Positions 1-13,993 are shown, counted from the first letter of the stretch. The stretch: 52,667 nucleotides of DNA from Saccoglossus kowalevskii (GCF_000003605.2 NW_003116452.1:871664-924330); one strand, 5' to 3'. A program made the numbers and translations. Notes: generated by a model from the sequence alone, not told the origin.

Positions 1-2460
1 GTTAACGTTGGCATCACAAATTGACGTTCAGATTGGCATCATGTATTAACGTACAGGTTGGCATCATGTATTAACGTACAGGTTGGCATCACAGATTGGC
101 ATCACAGATTGACGTTCACGTTGGCATCACAGATTGACGTTTACGTTGGCATCACGTATTAACGTACAGGTCGGCATCACGTATTAACGTAAGATTTTTA
201 TTATAGATTGGCATCACAGATTGACATCACAGATTGACGTTCGGGTTGGCATCACAGATTGACATTCAGGTTGACGTTCAGGTTGGCATCATGCATTAAC
301 GTAAGATTTTTATTATAGATTGACATCACAGACTGACGTTCAGGTTGGCATCACAGATTGATATCACAGATTGACGTTCAGGTTGGCATCACAGATTGAC
401 GTTCAGTTTGGCATCACGTATTAACGTAGAGGTTGGTATCACAGATTGACGTTCAGGTTGGCATCACAGATTGACGTACAGGTTGGCATTACAGATTACC
501 ACCACAGATTAGCGTTCAGGTTGGCATCATAGATTGACGTTCAGGTTGGCATCACAGATTGACGTTCAGGTTGGCATCACAGATTGACATCACAGATTGA
601 CGTTCAGGTTGGCATCACAGATTGACGTACAGGTTGGCATCACAGATTGACGTTCAGGTTGGCATCACAGATTGACGTTCAGGTTGGCATCACAGATTGA
701 CTTACAGATTGACGTTCAGTTTGGCATCATGTGTTAACGTTCAGGTTGGCATCACGTATTAACGTACATGTTGGCATCACGTATTAACGTACAGGTTGGC
801 ATCACGTATTAACGTTCAGGTTGGCATCACGTATTAACGTACAGGTTAGCATCACGTATTAACGTTCAGGTTGGCATCACGTAATAAGGTACAGGTTAGC
901 ATCACGTATTAACGTACAGGTTGGCATCACAGATTGACATCAGAGTTTGACGTTCAGGTTGGCATCACAAATTGACGTTCAGGTTGGCATCACGTATAAA
1001 CGTACAGGTTGGCATCACGTATTAACGTACAAGTTGTCATCACGTATTAACGTTCAGGTTGGCATCACGTAATAACGTACAGGTTGGCATGACGTATTAC
1101 CGTAAGGTTGGCATCACAGATTGACATCATAGATTGACGTTCAGGTTGGCATCACGTATTAACGTAATGTTGGTATCACAGATTGACATCACAGACTGAC
1201 GTTCAGGTTGGCATCACAGATTGACATCACAGATTGACGTTTGGGTTGGCATCACAGATTGACGTTCAGGTTGGCATCACGTATAAACGTACAGGTTGGC
1301 ATCACGTATTAACGTACAAGTTGGCATCACGTATTAACGTTCAGGTTGGCATCACGTAATAACGTACAGGTTGGCATGACGTATTACCGTAAGGTTGGCA
1401 TCACAGATTGACATCATAGATTGACGTTCAGGTTGGCATCACGTATTAACGTAATGTTGGTATCACAGATTGACATCACAGACTGACGTTCAGGTTGGCA
1501 TCACAGATTGACATTACAGATTGACGTTTAGGTTGGCATCACAGATTGACGTTCAGGTTGGCATCACAGATTGACGTACATGTTGGCATCACAGATTGAC
1601 GTTTAGTTTGGCATCACAGATTGACGTTCAGGTTGCATCACAGATTGACTTACAAGTTGGCATCACAGATTGACGTTCAGGATGGCATCACACATTGACG
1701 TACAGGTTGGCATCAGATATTGACGTTCAGTTTGGCATCACAGATTGACGTTCAGGTTGGCATCACAGATTGACGTACATGTTGGCATCACAGATTGACG
1801 TTCAGGTTGGCATCACAGATTGACGTTCAGGTTGCACCACAGATTGACTTACAGGTTGGCATCACAGATTACCATCACATATTGACGTTCAGGTTGGCAT
1901 CACAGATTGACATCACAGATTGACATTCAGTTTGGCATCACAGATTGACTTTCAGGTTGGCATCACAGATTACCATCACAGATTGACATCACAGATTGAC
2001 GTTCAGGTTGGCATCACAGATTACCATCACATATTGACGTTCAGGTTGGCATCACAGATTGACATCACAGATTGACGTTCAGGTTGGCATCACAGATTAC
2101 CATCACAGATTGACGTTCAGGTTGGCATCACAGATTGACATCACAGACTGACGTTCAGGTTGGCATCACAGATTAACATCACAGATTGACGTTCAGGTTG
2201 ACATCACAGATTGACGTTCAGGTTGGCATCACAGATTGACATCACAAATTGACGTTCAGTTTGGCATCACAGATTGACACCACAAATTGACGTTCAGGTT
2301 GACATGACAAATTGACGTTCAGGTTGGCATCACAAATAGACATGCAGGTTGGCATCACGGATTGGGATGTTGTGCAGATTGACGTGTTGGTTGGCACTAC
2401 AGAATGACATGCAGGTTGGCGTAACAGCTTATTGTGCTAGTTGACATCACATATTGACGG
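1..2460. repeat. Tandem array of 25-bp units (satellite block 1)
   Basis: Nearly the whole stretch is built of 25-bp units of the form GGTTGGCATCACAG followed by ATTGACGTTCA. A common variant replaces the middle with CGTATTAACGTACA. Copies at 544 and 569 show the 25-bp step. Short extra modules (ACATCACAGATTG) are inserted irregularly, so the period is not constant. The array begins at or before the window edge. Units become degenerate after about 2330 and merge into the next array. No reading frame of useful length exists. Most units contain the half-CRE TGACGT. Confidence 0.95.
991..1564. repeat. Two adjacent 287-bp higher-order repeat copies
   Basis: Inside the 25-bp array, a segment beginning CACGTATAAACG at 991 recurs at 1278. 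The same 287-bp offset holds at a second landmark (TGGTATCACA at 1171 and 1458). The copies keep the same order of unit variants, including the rare GACGTATTACCGTAAGG variant and the CATAGATTGACG module. This indicates a recent block duplication or unequal crossover within the array. 287 is not a multiple of 25 because the block includes irregular short modules. Confidence 0.85.
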
Positions 2461-2489
2461 GCAGATTGATGTGACACTACTTGTATATG

Positions 2490-3410
2490 TCACGTCGTGC
2501 AGAATGATGTTATACTATCTGTATATGTCGCATCGTGCAGATTGACATCACACTACCTGTATATGTCACGTCGTGCAGATTGAAGTCACACTACCTGTAT
2601 ATGTCACTTCGTGCAGATTGATGTCACACTGTCTGTATATGTCACGTCGTGCAGATTGATGTCACACTATCTGTATATGTCACGTCGTGGAGATTGATTT
2701 CACACAAACTGCATATGTCACGTAGTGGATATTGATTTCACACAAACTCTATGTCACTTAGTGGATATTGATGTCACACTACCTGTATATGTCACGTCGT
2801 TCAGATTGATTTCACACTATCTGTATATGTCACGTCGTTCAGATTGATTTCACACTACCTCTATATGTCACGTAGTGGATATTGATGTCACATTACCTGT
2901 ATATGTCACGTCCTGCAGATTGATGTCACACTACCTGTATATGTCATGTAGTGCCGATTGATGTCACACTACCTGTATATGTCATGTAGTGCACATTGAT
3001 GTCACAATACCTGTATATGTCACTTCGTGCAGATTGGTGTCACACTACCTGTATATGTCACGTCGTGCAGATTGATGTCACACTACCTGTATATGTCACG
3101 TCGTGCAGATTGAAGTCACACTACCTGTATATGTCACTTCGTGCAGATTGATATCACACTATCTGTATATGTCACGTCGTGCAGATTGATGTCACACTAC
3201 CTGTATATGTCACGCCGTGCAGATTGATGTCACACTATGTGTATATGTCACGTAGTGCAGATTGACATCACACTACCTGTATATGTCACGTCGTGGAGAT
3301 TGATTTCACACAAACTGTATATGTCACGTCGTGGAGATTGATTTCACACCAATTGTATATGTCAATTCGTGCAGATTGACGTCACACTACCTGTATATGT
3401 CACGTCGTGT
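2490..3410. repeat. Tandem array of 38-bp units (satellite block 2)
   Basis: About two dozen units of 38 bp, each reading ACACTACCTGTATATGTC then ACGTCGTGCAGATTGATGTC with small variations. The step is measured between CTGTAT at 2595 and 2633. Truncated units (for example the one lacking CGTGCA near 2740-2780) occur. The module CAGATTGA(T/C)GT is shared with the 25-bp array on the left, so the two arrays look related by descent. The array ends abruptly at about 3410. Confidence 0.95.
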
Positions 3411-6400
3411 CATTGTTTATATTTGTGTTCGAGCCTGTGCCCTGCTTTGTAATTGTCCGCAGATCACGGCAACCCACTGCTGAAATTCACTTCTCAGTCA
3501 TCAATGCTATAAAATGATTACCTATAACGGAGATGTGTTCGCGTCACTGCATAAACCTACGTGTGCACAGCACAGCAGGATATGTGCATGTTCACAGTTT
3601 ATTGAGTTTTGCACAAATATTTGCCTAGAATCCAGCGAGACATGAGGAACTGTTCTCATATAAAGCCCCACTGAATATGGGTGCGGTTCGTTAATCTCTT
3701 TCAAAGAAATTAACGATAGTTTAATTCGTCTGGCTTATTAGTAGTACTATTCAATTATCTTATCACGTGTGATTAGGCACTGATAACGGTAGTTTTCTGA
3801 GCCATGCACAATATGCTAGAAAGTTGCATCTGGTGAGATATTCTGTCACTAATTCACGGATATGTGTCAGTAATTGCTTGATGCTTTGCATGCCTCCAAA
3901 CTTGTCCACTTTCCAGTATTGCCCAACTTTCAAAAACATTATTTTGTACAAGACACTAAAAAAAGGGCAGGTGGCCCGTACTGAAAATACAACAGGTAAA
4001 TGATTGCGCCTTGATTGCTTTTCATGATTCTTGAGATATATGACATACGTCGTGATGAAATAAGTTTAAATCGACGCCAAAATCTCGTAGTTATGCGCCT
4101 GTGTTTTCTGCGTATGTGAGTACAACCTTGGGACAAATAATAAACAAAATCGCGCACATTTGATAGAGGAAAATAATTTTCATCAACGTCATTTTAAAAA
4201 TGCAGAAAAGTGAAGAAGAAAAAATATTTTCACAGTGTTAAGCTATCACACACAGATTTTCTAATTGCCAATCCCCAAGATTATCATATCGTTCATTTTC
4301 AGTCACCGCCCAAACGTACAGTCAACACATACAGCTATTTCATTCACTATACCATCGCAAGTCGTGGTAATAATACAGCTACATAGCCTGGTTTCCATGA
4401 TAATCGCCTGTAATTGATCATGTTTTCTTTTAATCCTGTTATTTTTTTTGGCAATTGATAATTTGAAAACAATGCATGGTTGGTTTCCGATCGCTAATGA
4501 TGTTTACTGACTACGACAATAGTGGGTGAGTATGAACAAGACAAGGTCATTAACCCGATTACTCTAATTAGACGTGTCATATAATGACCATGCCTTCATC
4601 GATAATTGATATGACGTCATCGATCAATGGACATCTCAATATGCGCCAATATTCTCTCTGCGTGATGTGTTTGCTGTATATATAAAAAAAAAACATCAAT
4701 GTAACTATGTTTTCAAATGTATGTGTTCCGATCGTGAATTGTGAATGAATGTGGGAGTAGGTGTTTCCAAGCCTTCCCAATAATGGCCGAAACCATGTTC
4801 GCGTAAAAATAGTAGTACTGTGCTTGCGGATAAATACCCGAGGTCAAGAAATTTTGAATGAAACATTGTTTAGTGAAAAAATAGGTGATGTTTATCGAGA
4901 TACATATTGTATGGACCTATAGAGTTACGCCAAACACGGCGAATATTTACTCGTAAAAGAAGATGGTATATTTGTGCATTGTGTGTCCGGCCGTTCATTG
5001 GTCATTGTTCTTTCTTCAGATATATGTGCTGCGTGGATTTTCTAGTTTCTAATGATCAATTTCTTAAAGTTGAATGCTACTCTCGATTTGCGCATAATTA
5101 GCGCATATAGCAATAATTAATGTAAAACTCTTCTATAATTATTCGTTTTATTATTAGTCAACAGTATGTGAACTTTTTTAGTTCACTCTCAATCTGTTTT
5201 TTACTGTAAAATAATATGCATAACATGCTATTTTAGCAGCAGTTTCCGTAGACCACAACGAAAACACATTTCCTCGATAAAACTCACTAAAAATATTGTC
5301 ATTTTTTTAATACTTCTAGACATCAAAAAGTACTTTGCAATACACTATATAAAATATATATAAAATGTCAAATATGTAAAAATGACAAAAAATACAATAT
5401 TTTTACTTCTGTGTAGTATTCTACCTTAAAGCGCTACAATCGTCGCCTCGTGTTTTGTTCAATATGGGACCGATAACGACGAATAAACGCGTTTAAAATA
5501 GGTGGGTGAGCGCACATATTTGGATCAGTAACAACGTCTACAAAACACAGATGTAAATATCACGACCCCTCCCCCATTGTTTACAAACAATGTTCTTATA
5601 GTTACAACGGTTGTATTTATTTACACTACTAAGAATCGCACTGACTCAAAACTGTCTGCCGAGTGCATATTTGCAAACCGCGATATTGAAAATATTTTCT
5701 CAGCCAGTGTTACCTATTAACGAGCTCCGCTTGTTACCCAGAGCGCTGATCATTGGTAGTAAATATTGATACAATGGTCCGCGCTTACTGCCCACTCATC
5801 GTGGCTTTCATGATCTCGTCGCCGGGATGTAGCTGTATTGAATTAATTTATAACGTTTATAATTTTTTGTTGTGAATCAGTCGAACAAAATACAGAAGAA
5901 TATTTTATTAAGCGCAACTGAATATTGGAGACTTAGGCGAATGTTTTTAATAAAAAGAAAACATGGGATACGACGAAGAAGCCGTAAGCAGCGAATAGCG
6001 GGATTTGGATCGAAGACAAAACGTGTTACATTCGCTGGCCGTGAGCATACACTGCTAATGAGATAGCGTCAATGAAAAAAAACTCCCTAATAACAGTAGT
6101 AACACGCGTGCTTATTGAATAACACATTTTCTTCCAATCGACGCCCCTAAACAATTCATGTTGTTAGCGAGTATGACTTTAGACAGATCAACCTGGAATA
6201 GTTCTTTATAAATTGGAATTGAATCACTCCTCCGTTGGACTCATTGGAACCTTCTTTAAGGTCTAATTGCGCGGAGGAATAACGTTACTGAACGATCTCT
6301 CAATGTTACTACTCACAATTATCCGTTAAAGGCTTTTGTGGAATCTTGAAATTAGTTGCATGTTACAACGTCGGGTAACCGACACTGGTTCAATAAAGAA

Positions 6401-6606
6401 AGGCTGATGGAGATCCCGATGCCTGCCTTTATTAAGCTCGAGTCTCGAATTCGAATGAATGACAGTTTTGTGTTGAAAGGGGGCCTTTCTGTAATTTCTA
6501 AAGGTAAACAAACTATAACCAAACATTGTTATGATTTGGCGTGTTATTTGAGTTGATCATTGGCGCAGTATAGCAAATAAGATAATAAAAGGATTAGGCA
6601 CATATA
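3411..6606. other. Non-coding stretch, no gene recognised
   Basis: AT-rich DNA with only short chance reading frames (60-72 codons) that show no domain, and no credible exon flanked by splice sites that I could recognise. It contains one full CRE palindrome TGACGTCA at 4612-4619 and AT-rich low-complexity sequence around 5340-5400. Confidence 0.6.
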
Positions 6607-6645
6607 TGTTGTTATTGTTGCTGATGGTGACGATGACAGTTATGA

Positions 6646-6689
<44 letters not shown>

Positions 6690-6835
6690 ATGACGATGTG
6701 ACGATGACGATGATGATGATGATGTTGATGATGATGATGAGTTGTTGTTATTGTTGTTGTTGTTGTTTTTGTTGGTGTCGTTGTTGCTGGTGTTGTTACT
6801 GCTGCTGCAGATATGATGTTGTTATTATTGTTTTT
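6607..6835. repeat. Mixed trinucleotide microsatellite (CTG/TGA/TTG)
   Basis: A run of GTT, CTG, TGA and TTG triplets. About eleven perfect CTG/TGC units lie at 6649-6681, followed by ATG/ACG and then GTT/GTC triplets. Open frames across it (poly-Met or poly-Cys) are artefacts of the triplet repeat. Confidence 0.95.
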
Positions 6836-9800
6836 GTTTCACTTGTTGTTCCCGCAGATTTTGTCACTGATGCTGCTTCCGCCGTCGCCGATGCTATTTT
6901 GTCGGGCTTTCATAATCTTCACACCAGAAACTCTGTGCATTGTAAGCGAAAACCTCTCATTTATGTGTGTTATTCAGCATGCATGTCTGGTTCTTTTCAC
7001 CTAGGCATGAAGTCTTTATTAGCTAGATTCGAAATTAGCTCAAATTAGTCGTATTAATTTCTGTCCAATCAAAAAGTCATCTAAACGTAATAACGAGTGT
7101 TTAATGGGGGAGACAAAATATATGGTGAATGAACTAATAGCGACGTTGGCTGAGAGAGGACAAATAGTAATATTAAGTCGTTCACATAATGTGGCGAAAA
7201 CACTGCTAATGAGGGTTATTATAGCAAAGGAAATGAGAGGTAATTCCAACCAAGGATCCACTCTTATGCACCCCCAATGACAAGTAGGCAAATCATAGTG
7301 TATGTGATTTTACTCCTTTTTAAACAGTACGTGGCCGACTATTGGCGAGTTGAACGGACAAAAAAGCAATAATTATCGGGTATGTGGAGGTAAGCGGCCG
7401 TAAAGACCAATTGCATGCATATGATGGCTGACAACACACGCTTCAAATGCCATTCATATACTCAATATACTGCTAGGAAATATGATTTCCCAATTATTTG
7501 GGCTTACGCCTTCACAGGTCACACGCTTTATGAAAGGCCAACTGAGAGGTGCGTTCGCCAGAGGAGGGAGTTATTCTAAATGACGGTGTAATTATTTTAA
7601 TTTTTTGCCCAAATCATATCCGATAGTCCAGCATATGATCATTATTTTCAACTCAATGGCGGAGATACTTAAATTCCAATTAGTTTTATATATATTTTCA
7701 ACAAACGTTGTTTATCGAGCGGAGTGTATTTTTTTTTTTATTTGTGATATTGCCAGCGATTGATATTTCAGTGGTGATACATAACACCATCATTTTAATG
7801 TCTGGCTTTTTTTTTTCTGAAACGATCCACGAAGTGGAAAGCATTTCTTTTTGATGTGTACTGCTTTCCTTTGAATTTACGAAGAAGTCAAAGCGGCGGT
7901 AGGGGTAATGAGAGAAGGATAATAGTATTATTGTGATTCTAATGAAAACACACGTCATTATAGCAAATCATCGATAGAATAGTGAAAATAAATAGTTTGA
8001 AATCAAGTACACCGCGATGACAATGCGGGATATAACGAGGTAGGAATATTGCAAACAAACAAGACCCAGCTACCCCGTGTTAGCTAATGGTTATATATAA
8101 TTCAATCCTATGGGGAAAATTTGAACTCCTACTTTTCTAACTGCCGCGGCCTGCTGAGCTCAAATTTGCACGGATCTAACAATTGCGTTGAACGCTGCAC
8201 AGTAAATCGAGCCGGTCTTTGTGTTGGTTCTTCGTGTAGCAAGCAATAGATTCACGTCACGTAATTGCCCCTGTATTTACTATCATTATCTGTGAAAACA
8301 AATTAGGTGATATTAGTTAGAGTTAGGTTAGACTCGGCGGATAAATAGGAGAATACACTCGGCAGCACATATCCTAGGGGGTTCAGTATTTGGCTCAAAT
8401 AATTTACATGGTGTCTTTTGAAAATATGTATAATGTGAATAAGAGTTGTTTAGAAGGTTATTCCATGGATACCCATTACCTCATTTCTCGACGTGCAAAA
8501 GTGAAAATTATCTGATCCTTTCATTGTTGAAGGGTTATTCATTGGTTATCAAACCGCGTGAGCCTTCGAGCTTTTCATTGCGGAAAATGAAGGAAAATTG
8601 AACTGTTTAAAAAAGTAATTCTGGCATAGAAATACAGATGCCAAAATTGTCTCACCTTTATACAGTTTGAAGGCGACATCGTACAACGTATGCGACGAAT
8701 CAACAAGAGGTCATAGATCAGATCAATTTTATATTTTTGCTAAAAAAAAACCATATCATCTTTGGAAATCGATTCATAATTCAGACAATGCATACAGATG
8801 TTAAAATTCATGAAACTTTGGTCTCTGGTTATAATTTTTTATAAAAAGCTCATTTGCTCGTTTACAGAGTTCAACAAAGTGAATATCTTTTCAACGCTAT
8901 AGATTTGTGTATTCTATATATCACGAATGACATACGTATTAACGTGCTGTAAACTGTGTTTGCCGTCAGTGACGCAAACTGACAAAAGCCTAATACACTT
9001 GGAAAATTACCAACCATGTGCCTTGTAGTAGGAGCGATTGCTAACAGAGCGGAGTGTTTGTTTTTGTCGGCTAATGTGTTAATGTGTTTAATTGATAACA
9101 TGCATTGATTAAGTATATTTTTTTCCTCATCACAATTTGAACCACATTTTAAAGAATCATACTACTTCAATTAAAAAAATAATGGAAACTTTTAACCTTA
9201 AACAATCGATTGAAGAGTATGAAAGCGAGTGAAAGAGAAAAATAAAATAAAAATATGATATAAAAATAAGTCATTCATTTATTTTGGGTAATGGCAAAGC
9301 GTAAAATTATTAAGCTTAATTGCTTCCGCGAATTTAGGGCCTATAATTATTGTCATAGACGCGCACATGCGCCGAGTAACGCCGGCGTATTGCTCCTAGC
9401 ACACGGCAATCAACTCCGGTAGTATTTTAAATAAATATGATTCCTACCCTTGCACGGTATACCTACGACCCCTGAATATGGTCTCATCAACGATGACCGC
9501 GATATACGCTTAAATGCAAGGTTGTATAAAGGCCAATTACTTGATAAGTAGTACCCTCAATCAAACGCAAGACATTTGGCGCCTTTTTTGGCTTGGCAGT
9601 CTATGATATTTGTCGCGGTGAAAGATTATTGTCCAGCTACAGCCGCCGACTGAACTTGCCTATTTTCTTTTATCTGTTTTTTTTCTATCATTACGGGTAG
9701 AAAATACTATGCCGTATACATTGTAAATAGTCAGGGGCGTAAATAGGCACTGAAAGAAGAATCTGTTGATTAGTGTTTCTTATTAAATGCATGCTGACAA

Positions 9801-10215
9801 CATCCTGCAAAATACGATGGTATTAGAGCGATCGTGGGAAATACGGTGGCCTTTACATCGATCTCGGACAACATGCGAAATACGACGGACGGCTTCGGAG
9901 AATTCGTGTTCAACAATTCATAAACCTCCACATCGTGTCATTTTGTTTGTCTCCAATGCAGCTAAAATGAAATCGGAAACCATTATTACGACATAGGCAT
10001 CGTTGCAAGCATGGTACATAGATAATTACACGCTGTGTCTAGACAATTTGGAATCTAACAAATAGAAAATAAGTGGGCTCCTCAGACAGTTGATATGACG
10101 AGTCACAACACACTCATTATGTTCAACTTAACAATTTCTTCCAAAGAGAAATCGCAATTATGAGGATTGCCATCCAATTGATAACAAACATTTTTGAGCT
10201 TCGTTTGTTGAAAAG
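6836..10215. other. Non-coding stretch, no gene recognised
   Basis: No recognisable coding sequence, RNA gene or transposon protein. Short poly-A/T runs occur near 7730, 7810 and 8742. Confidence 0.5.
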
Positions 10216-10365
10216 TTTTTTTTTTTTTTAAATGCCACCTGGGTCTCAAGAGTGTCAGCATCTGAGAGCTGGGTGCCTGTCAGGAAGGGGTGTATGTGTA
10301 ACATGTTGGTACGACAGTGGGTATAATCCAACCCGTCGACCACACCCTAAACTTACACACCCATC
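10216..10365 (-). mobile_element. Possible short retroposon with poly(A) tail (minus strand)
   Basis: A run of 14 T (10216-10229) is followed by a clearly more GC-rich segment beginning AAATGCCACCTGGG and continuing to about 10365. Read on the minus strand this is a GC-richer body ending in poly(A), as expected of a SINE or processed transcript insertion. I could not identify convincing tRNA A and B boxes or target-site duplications, so the call is tentative. Confidence 0.3.
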
Positions 10366-13300
10366 AGAAGGAAACTCCGTTTATGTTTCGTTGATTTGTA
10401 CTTTTGAATATTTACCTATCATATGCAAGCCCCTGGTCGTATCAAATCCATTGGGTGGTCAATTTTAATTCTTTATCACTATCACCATACCATATTTCAG
10501 GACTTGTGTAGAAACTTGATTATCTAACATTCAATAAATATAGGAATATATCATGTGCAGTAAATGTGCAGTAATTATTCGACAAATGCCGAGGTTTCTT
10601 GTAATCAGAGTGTATTTACTTGTTGGCTTAAAGATGGCAAAACAAGCCTACGACTTCGTTGTAAGCACCATTTGATTTTACGAGGTAGAACTATAGAGAA
10701 CGCTAAACACGCGTGTCAAGCCTTACAATATGGGAAATAGGGCGGGCTAACGAGCAGAGAAGATCGGGTCGTAAACCAAATCATGTAGAAAGTAATAGAA
10801 TATTTAGAAAATGAATTGTAATAGACAACATTTACTGTGCGTAATGAATTGTTGCTTGGGGGTAATATAAGCGATTATATTATCTGCGATGGGATGAGAA
10901 AGGCGTAAATACGAGCAGGGAAATTCTTTGCTCTCGCCACTCAAGCAGTTTTATGACGGAACTCAATATAGAAGTAGATAAAAGGAGACATGCTCCGAAA
11001 TGCCATAAAAATGGCAATTTTCCACAACATGAACACACAAGCACACATTATTTTCTTGGGTTAATCGAAAGAGGGAATTATGAGGACGTGGTGATTCGTG
11101 TTCACGACTAGGTCGTGAAAGGTGCACCAAAGTGCAGACACTCGACTTTATACTCGTAAATCAGTGCGTGTGCTTACTCCAGGCATGCAATGTGAAGTGT
11201 CACAGTGATGGAGCTCCAAGATGTCATTATTCCTGTTTTGATGAACCAAATAATTAGTCTTTCACCATTCTTCTACTACTTGACTTAGCTGACACGCATG
11301 GGTGGTTCGCATCAAACAGGCCGGTGGTCGATACTCAAATGTTTCCTTGCAAATATACTTTTAACTTTGTCGCATGAAATGTGGCCGAATTATTTTTGCT
11401 CATACTGTTTGACAGCTATTATTTTGTCGCCCAATGATTAAATAAAAAAAATAAACAAATAGATGTTGCGCATATAAAAGTATCTCCAATTGACAAAGTT
11501 GATATAACCGTTTATCATTAGACATTCGTGGCATGTATACAGATAGGCATGTTGGTGAAACAACAAACACACAAACAATACCAAGGCAACATATTGTGGT
11601 ATACTAACATGAATTTCTAACAAAAAAAAACGCGATTTCTTTATTTCACACAATTTCAACTCTCGACATTTGAGAAGAAGTGAAATCACAAACCGTGAAT
11701 GCCTAGAAGCGATCCGAAATTCTTGCTGTTCATAAAATAGAACGCGCCGTACATGGCGTATTTCGTTTAGGTATGCACACAACAGCGTAAATAGTGCGAC
11801 AGGGGGAAGCCGTAATAACACCGGCGGCGGCAAGAGAAAGACTTTATCCGTGTTTGAAAGCGACGAAAATCTCATTCGCGGGAGTAAGGTCATGAAAGGA
11901 TGCAGATCTGCCGAGCAAATAAGGGATAATCAGGAGGAAATGGATGGGATCGGAAGATGTAACGAGTTCAGTTTACTTATCTTGGTTAATCCATGGTTGG
12001 GAGTGGATAGAGGGGCAATGAAGTTGTAATTACACTGCTAATTCGTTTTTCAGCTACATTAAACATCACATTTGATTGGTGAACGAATGTCATTCGTTAA
12101 ATAGAATGAAGAGATTGTCATCGTTAACTGTTGTTTTAGCAAGTTGTTTCCAACCATGCTGTACTAATTATGATTAGATGGCCCTGTGACTACCTCTGGC
12201 TTCCGTGTTGTGTGGATCACATGATTGCATTGTGACGTATGACATTTATTTAAAACAATGTAATGACGTCATATAAACGTGCTGCCTGTGTGAGTAAAAT
12301 ATAGTATGGTTTAAAATAAACATTTAGCATTACACGACATTATGTATATAAAATGTATATGATAGCAGCGGAATCCCTCTATTGAAACTGGTGAATGCGG
12401 CAAGTCCCGTCTGTGGTAGAAATCACTGTGTGTGTTCGTTTCACTTTGACCTACAGATAGGAGCGATCTATTCTACCCTCTTTGTATTTCCCAATATTAT
12501 TCAGCATCACAGAATTCGTCAAACAAAGTAATTAAGTCGAACAAGCATTGGAAACACGGCTACCCCTTGCTGATGTTACGGATAATAAGACGACATACAA
12601 TGATCCTCGAAAAAAAACGATTGACAAACTTGCTAATAGTCTTCAATGCTTGCTTAAGCCTGTTTCCCTCTTCACATTGCACTGACGAGCATTGAAAGGA
12701 GAGACACAAAGCACACTGATGAACGTAGGATTCTGTGTTTTGAAAGAAGGGTAATAATAGGAGCTACTACATCGAAATCCCACCTGAGATGTGGAGATTA
12801 AGCGGCGAAATATGAGAATAAACTCGGGGAAACAGCATCTCAATTCTCCCTAGCAGATGGGTCACTCCGCGCATTACTACCGTGATGCAAAACTTCGACT
12901 CGGGGTAAAGTTCCGGGCGCCGTACTGGCGGAGTATATCCACATAGAACAAACGAAGGTATTTAGACATAGTCAGTTTTCTTTCTTTAAAATTAAATTAA
13001 ATTGAGACATGGCTACGAAATAAGAAAATTACTAATCCTGCGTAATTGTTGGATGGCTCCTCAACAGAAAAATGTCAGTGCTGTGAGGATTTAATTTGTA
13101 TTGCGGACCGTGAGTGCACGACTGCACAGGTTTGTTAGTGATATACGCGTCCCTTCTCTGGTCAAAGTATCACTAGTTAGATTTCCTCTATGTTATGATA
13201 ACATCAAAAATGGGCGTTAAGACAGAAAAAACAATTCAAACAGGTTCCATAATCTGTTTAGCTTTAGTGAATGACAGCCGCACTTGAAGCCGACTACTGC

Positions 13301-13822
13301 GCCACCCAGTCACAATGGCGGCCCATTCAATACGCGAATGATCAGCGGCAACAATACATACCCTAATCGCCTACATCAACCAATAGAATAACGTCACTCA
13401 TCGTGAGTGACAACCTGATTACTAAAAGCCAAGAGAAAGAAATATATTACGAGCAATTAGCGACAATTAGGGCGAGTTAATTAGCAAATATAAAAAAACA
13501 TTACAATGTTTTGTTCACGAAACACGTTAGTTTGTACAAGCTGAATTCAACCGACTCGGACACAAACAGTACATTGTCGGGCGGCAGAGAAAACGTTAGC
13601 ACCTAATACATGTGGGTAGACTGGGGTTTACGAGCGGAGGCGACTGAAATGCCACGAAGTTTGGGACTATACCATTTCTCGACTCCACAATACACAGCGT
13701 TCACAGCAGGTGGTTGCTGTCATACGTACAATAATTGGTAAACAATAGCAAACAAACACACATGCTCTGTTAGAGTATTTGATTCATAAACATTTGCATA
13801 CAGATAATAACAGAGGAACGGG
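10366..13822. other. Upstream region of FoxQ2 copy A
   Basis: About 3.5 kb without a recognisable gene. A full CRE palindrome TGACGTCA lies at 12264-12271. The longest frame (151 codons, minus strand, 11438-11893) is hydrophobic, has no domain and is probably chance. Enhancers of the Fox gene may lie here, but nothing in the sequence alone proves it. Confidence 0.45.
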
Positions 13823-13827
13823 CCAAT
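13823..13827 (+). promoter_or_regulatory. CCAAT box upstream of FoxQ2 copy A
   Basis: GGCCAATGAG lies about 170 bases before the chosen ATG. No TATA box is evident between it and the gene. A short upstream ATG (13826) opens a five-codon frame ending in TAG, and it may or may not be in the transcript. Weak support only. Confidence 0.3.
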
Positions 13828-13993
13828 GAGAATCGCCATCTAGTCCGTGCCATCAACGCGACACCGTTAGAGGGTGTGTACTTCGACAAATACACCACTC
13901 CTACGTTTGTACTTTCAACAACACACAAATCAAACAGAGGCAAACAGTAGTTGGATCTGCTACGATCAACGAAACCGGCAGGCAACACCGAAC

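Noticed and set aside
1..3410. CRISPR-like regular repeats
   Set aside because: Units are contiguous tandem repeats without unique spacers, in animal DNA.
6698..7048. 116-codon poly-Met/Cys frame
   Set aside because: Artefact of the trinucleotide microsatellite.
11438..11893. 151-codon minus-strand frame, the longest outside the Fox genes
   Set aside because: Hydrophobic and irregular composition, no domain, no splice or promoter context. AT-rich DNA gives such frames by chance.
13874..13993. Upstream extension of the FoxQ2 copy A frame by 40 codons
   Set aside because: It begins with GTG, not ATG. The first ATG, with a good context, is at 13994.
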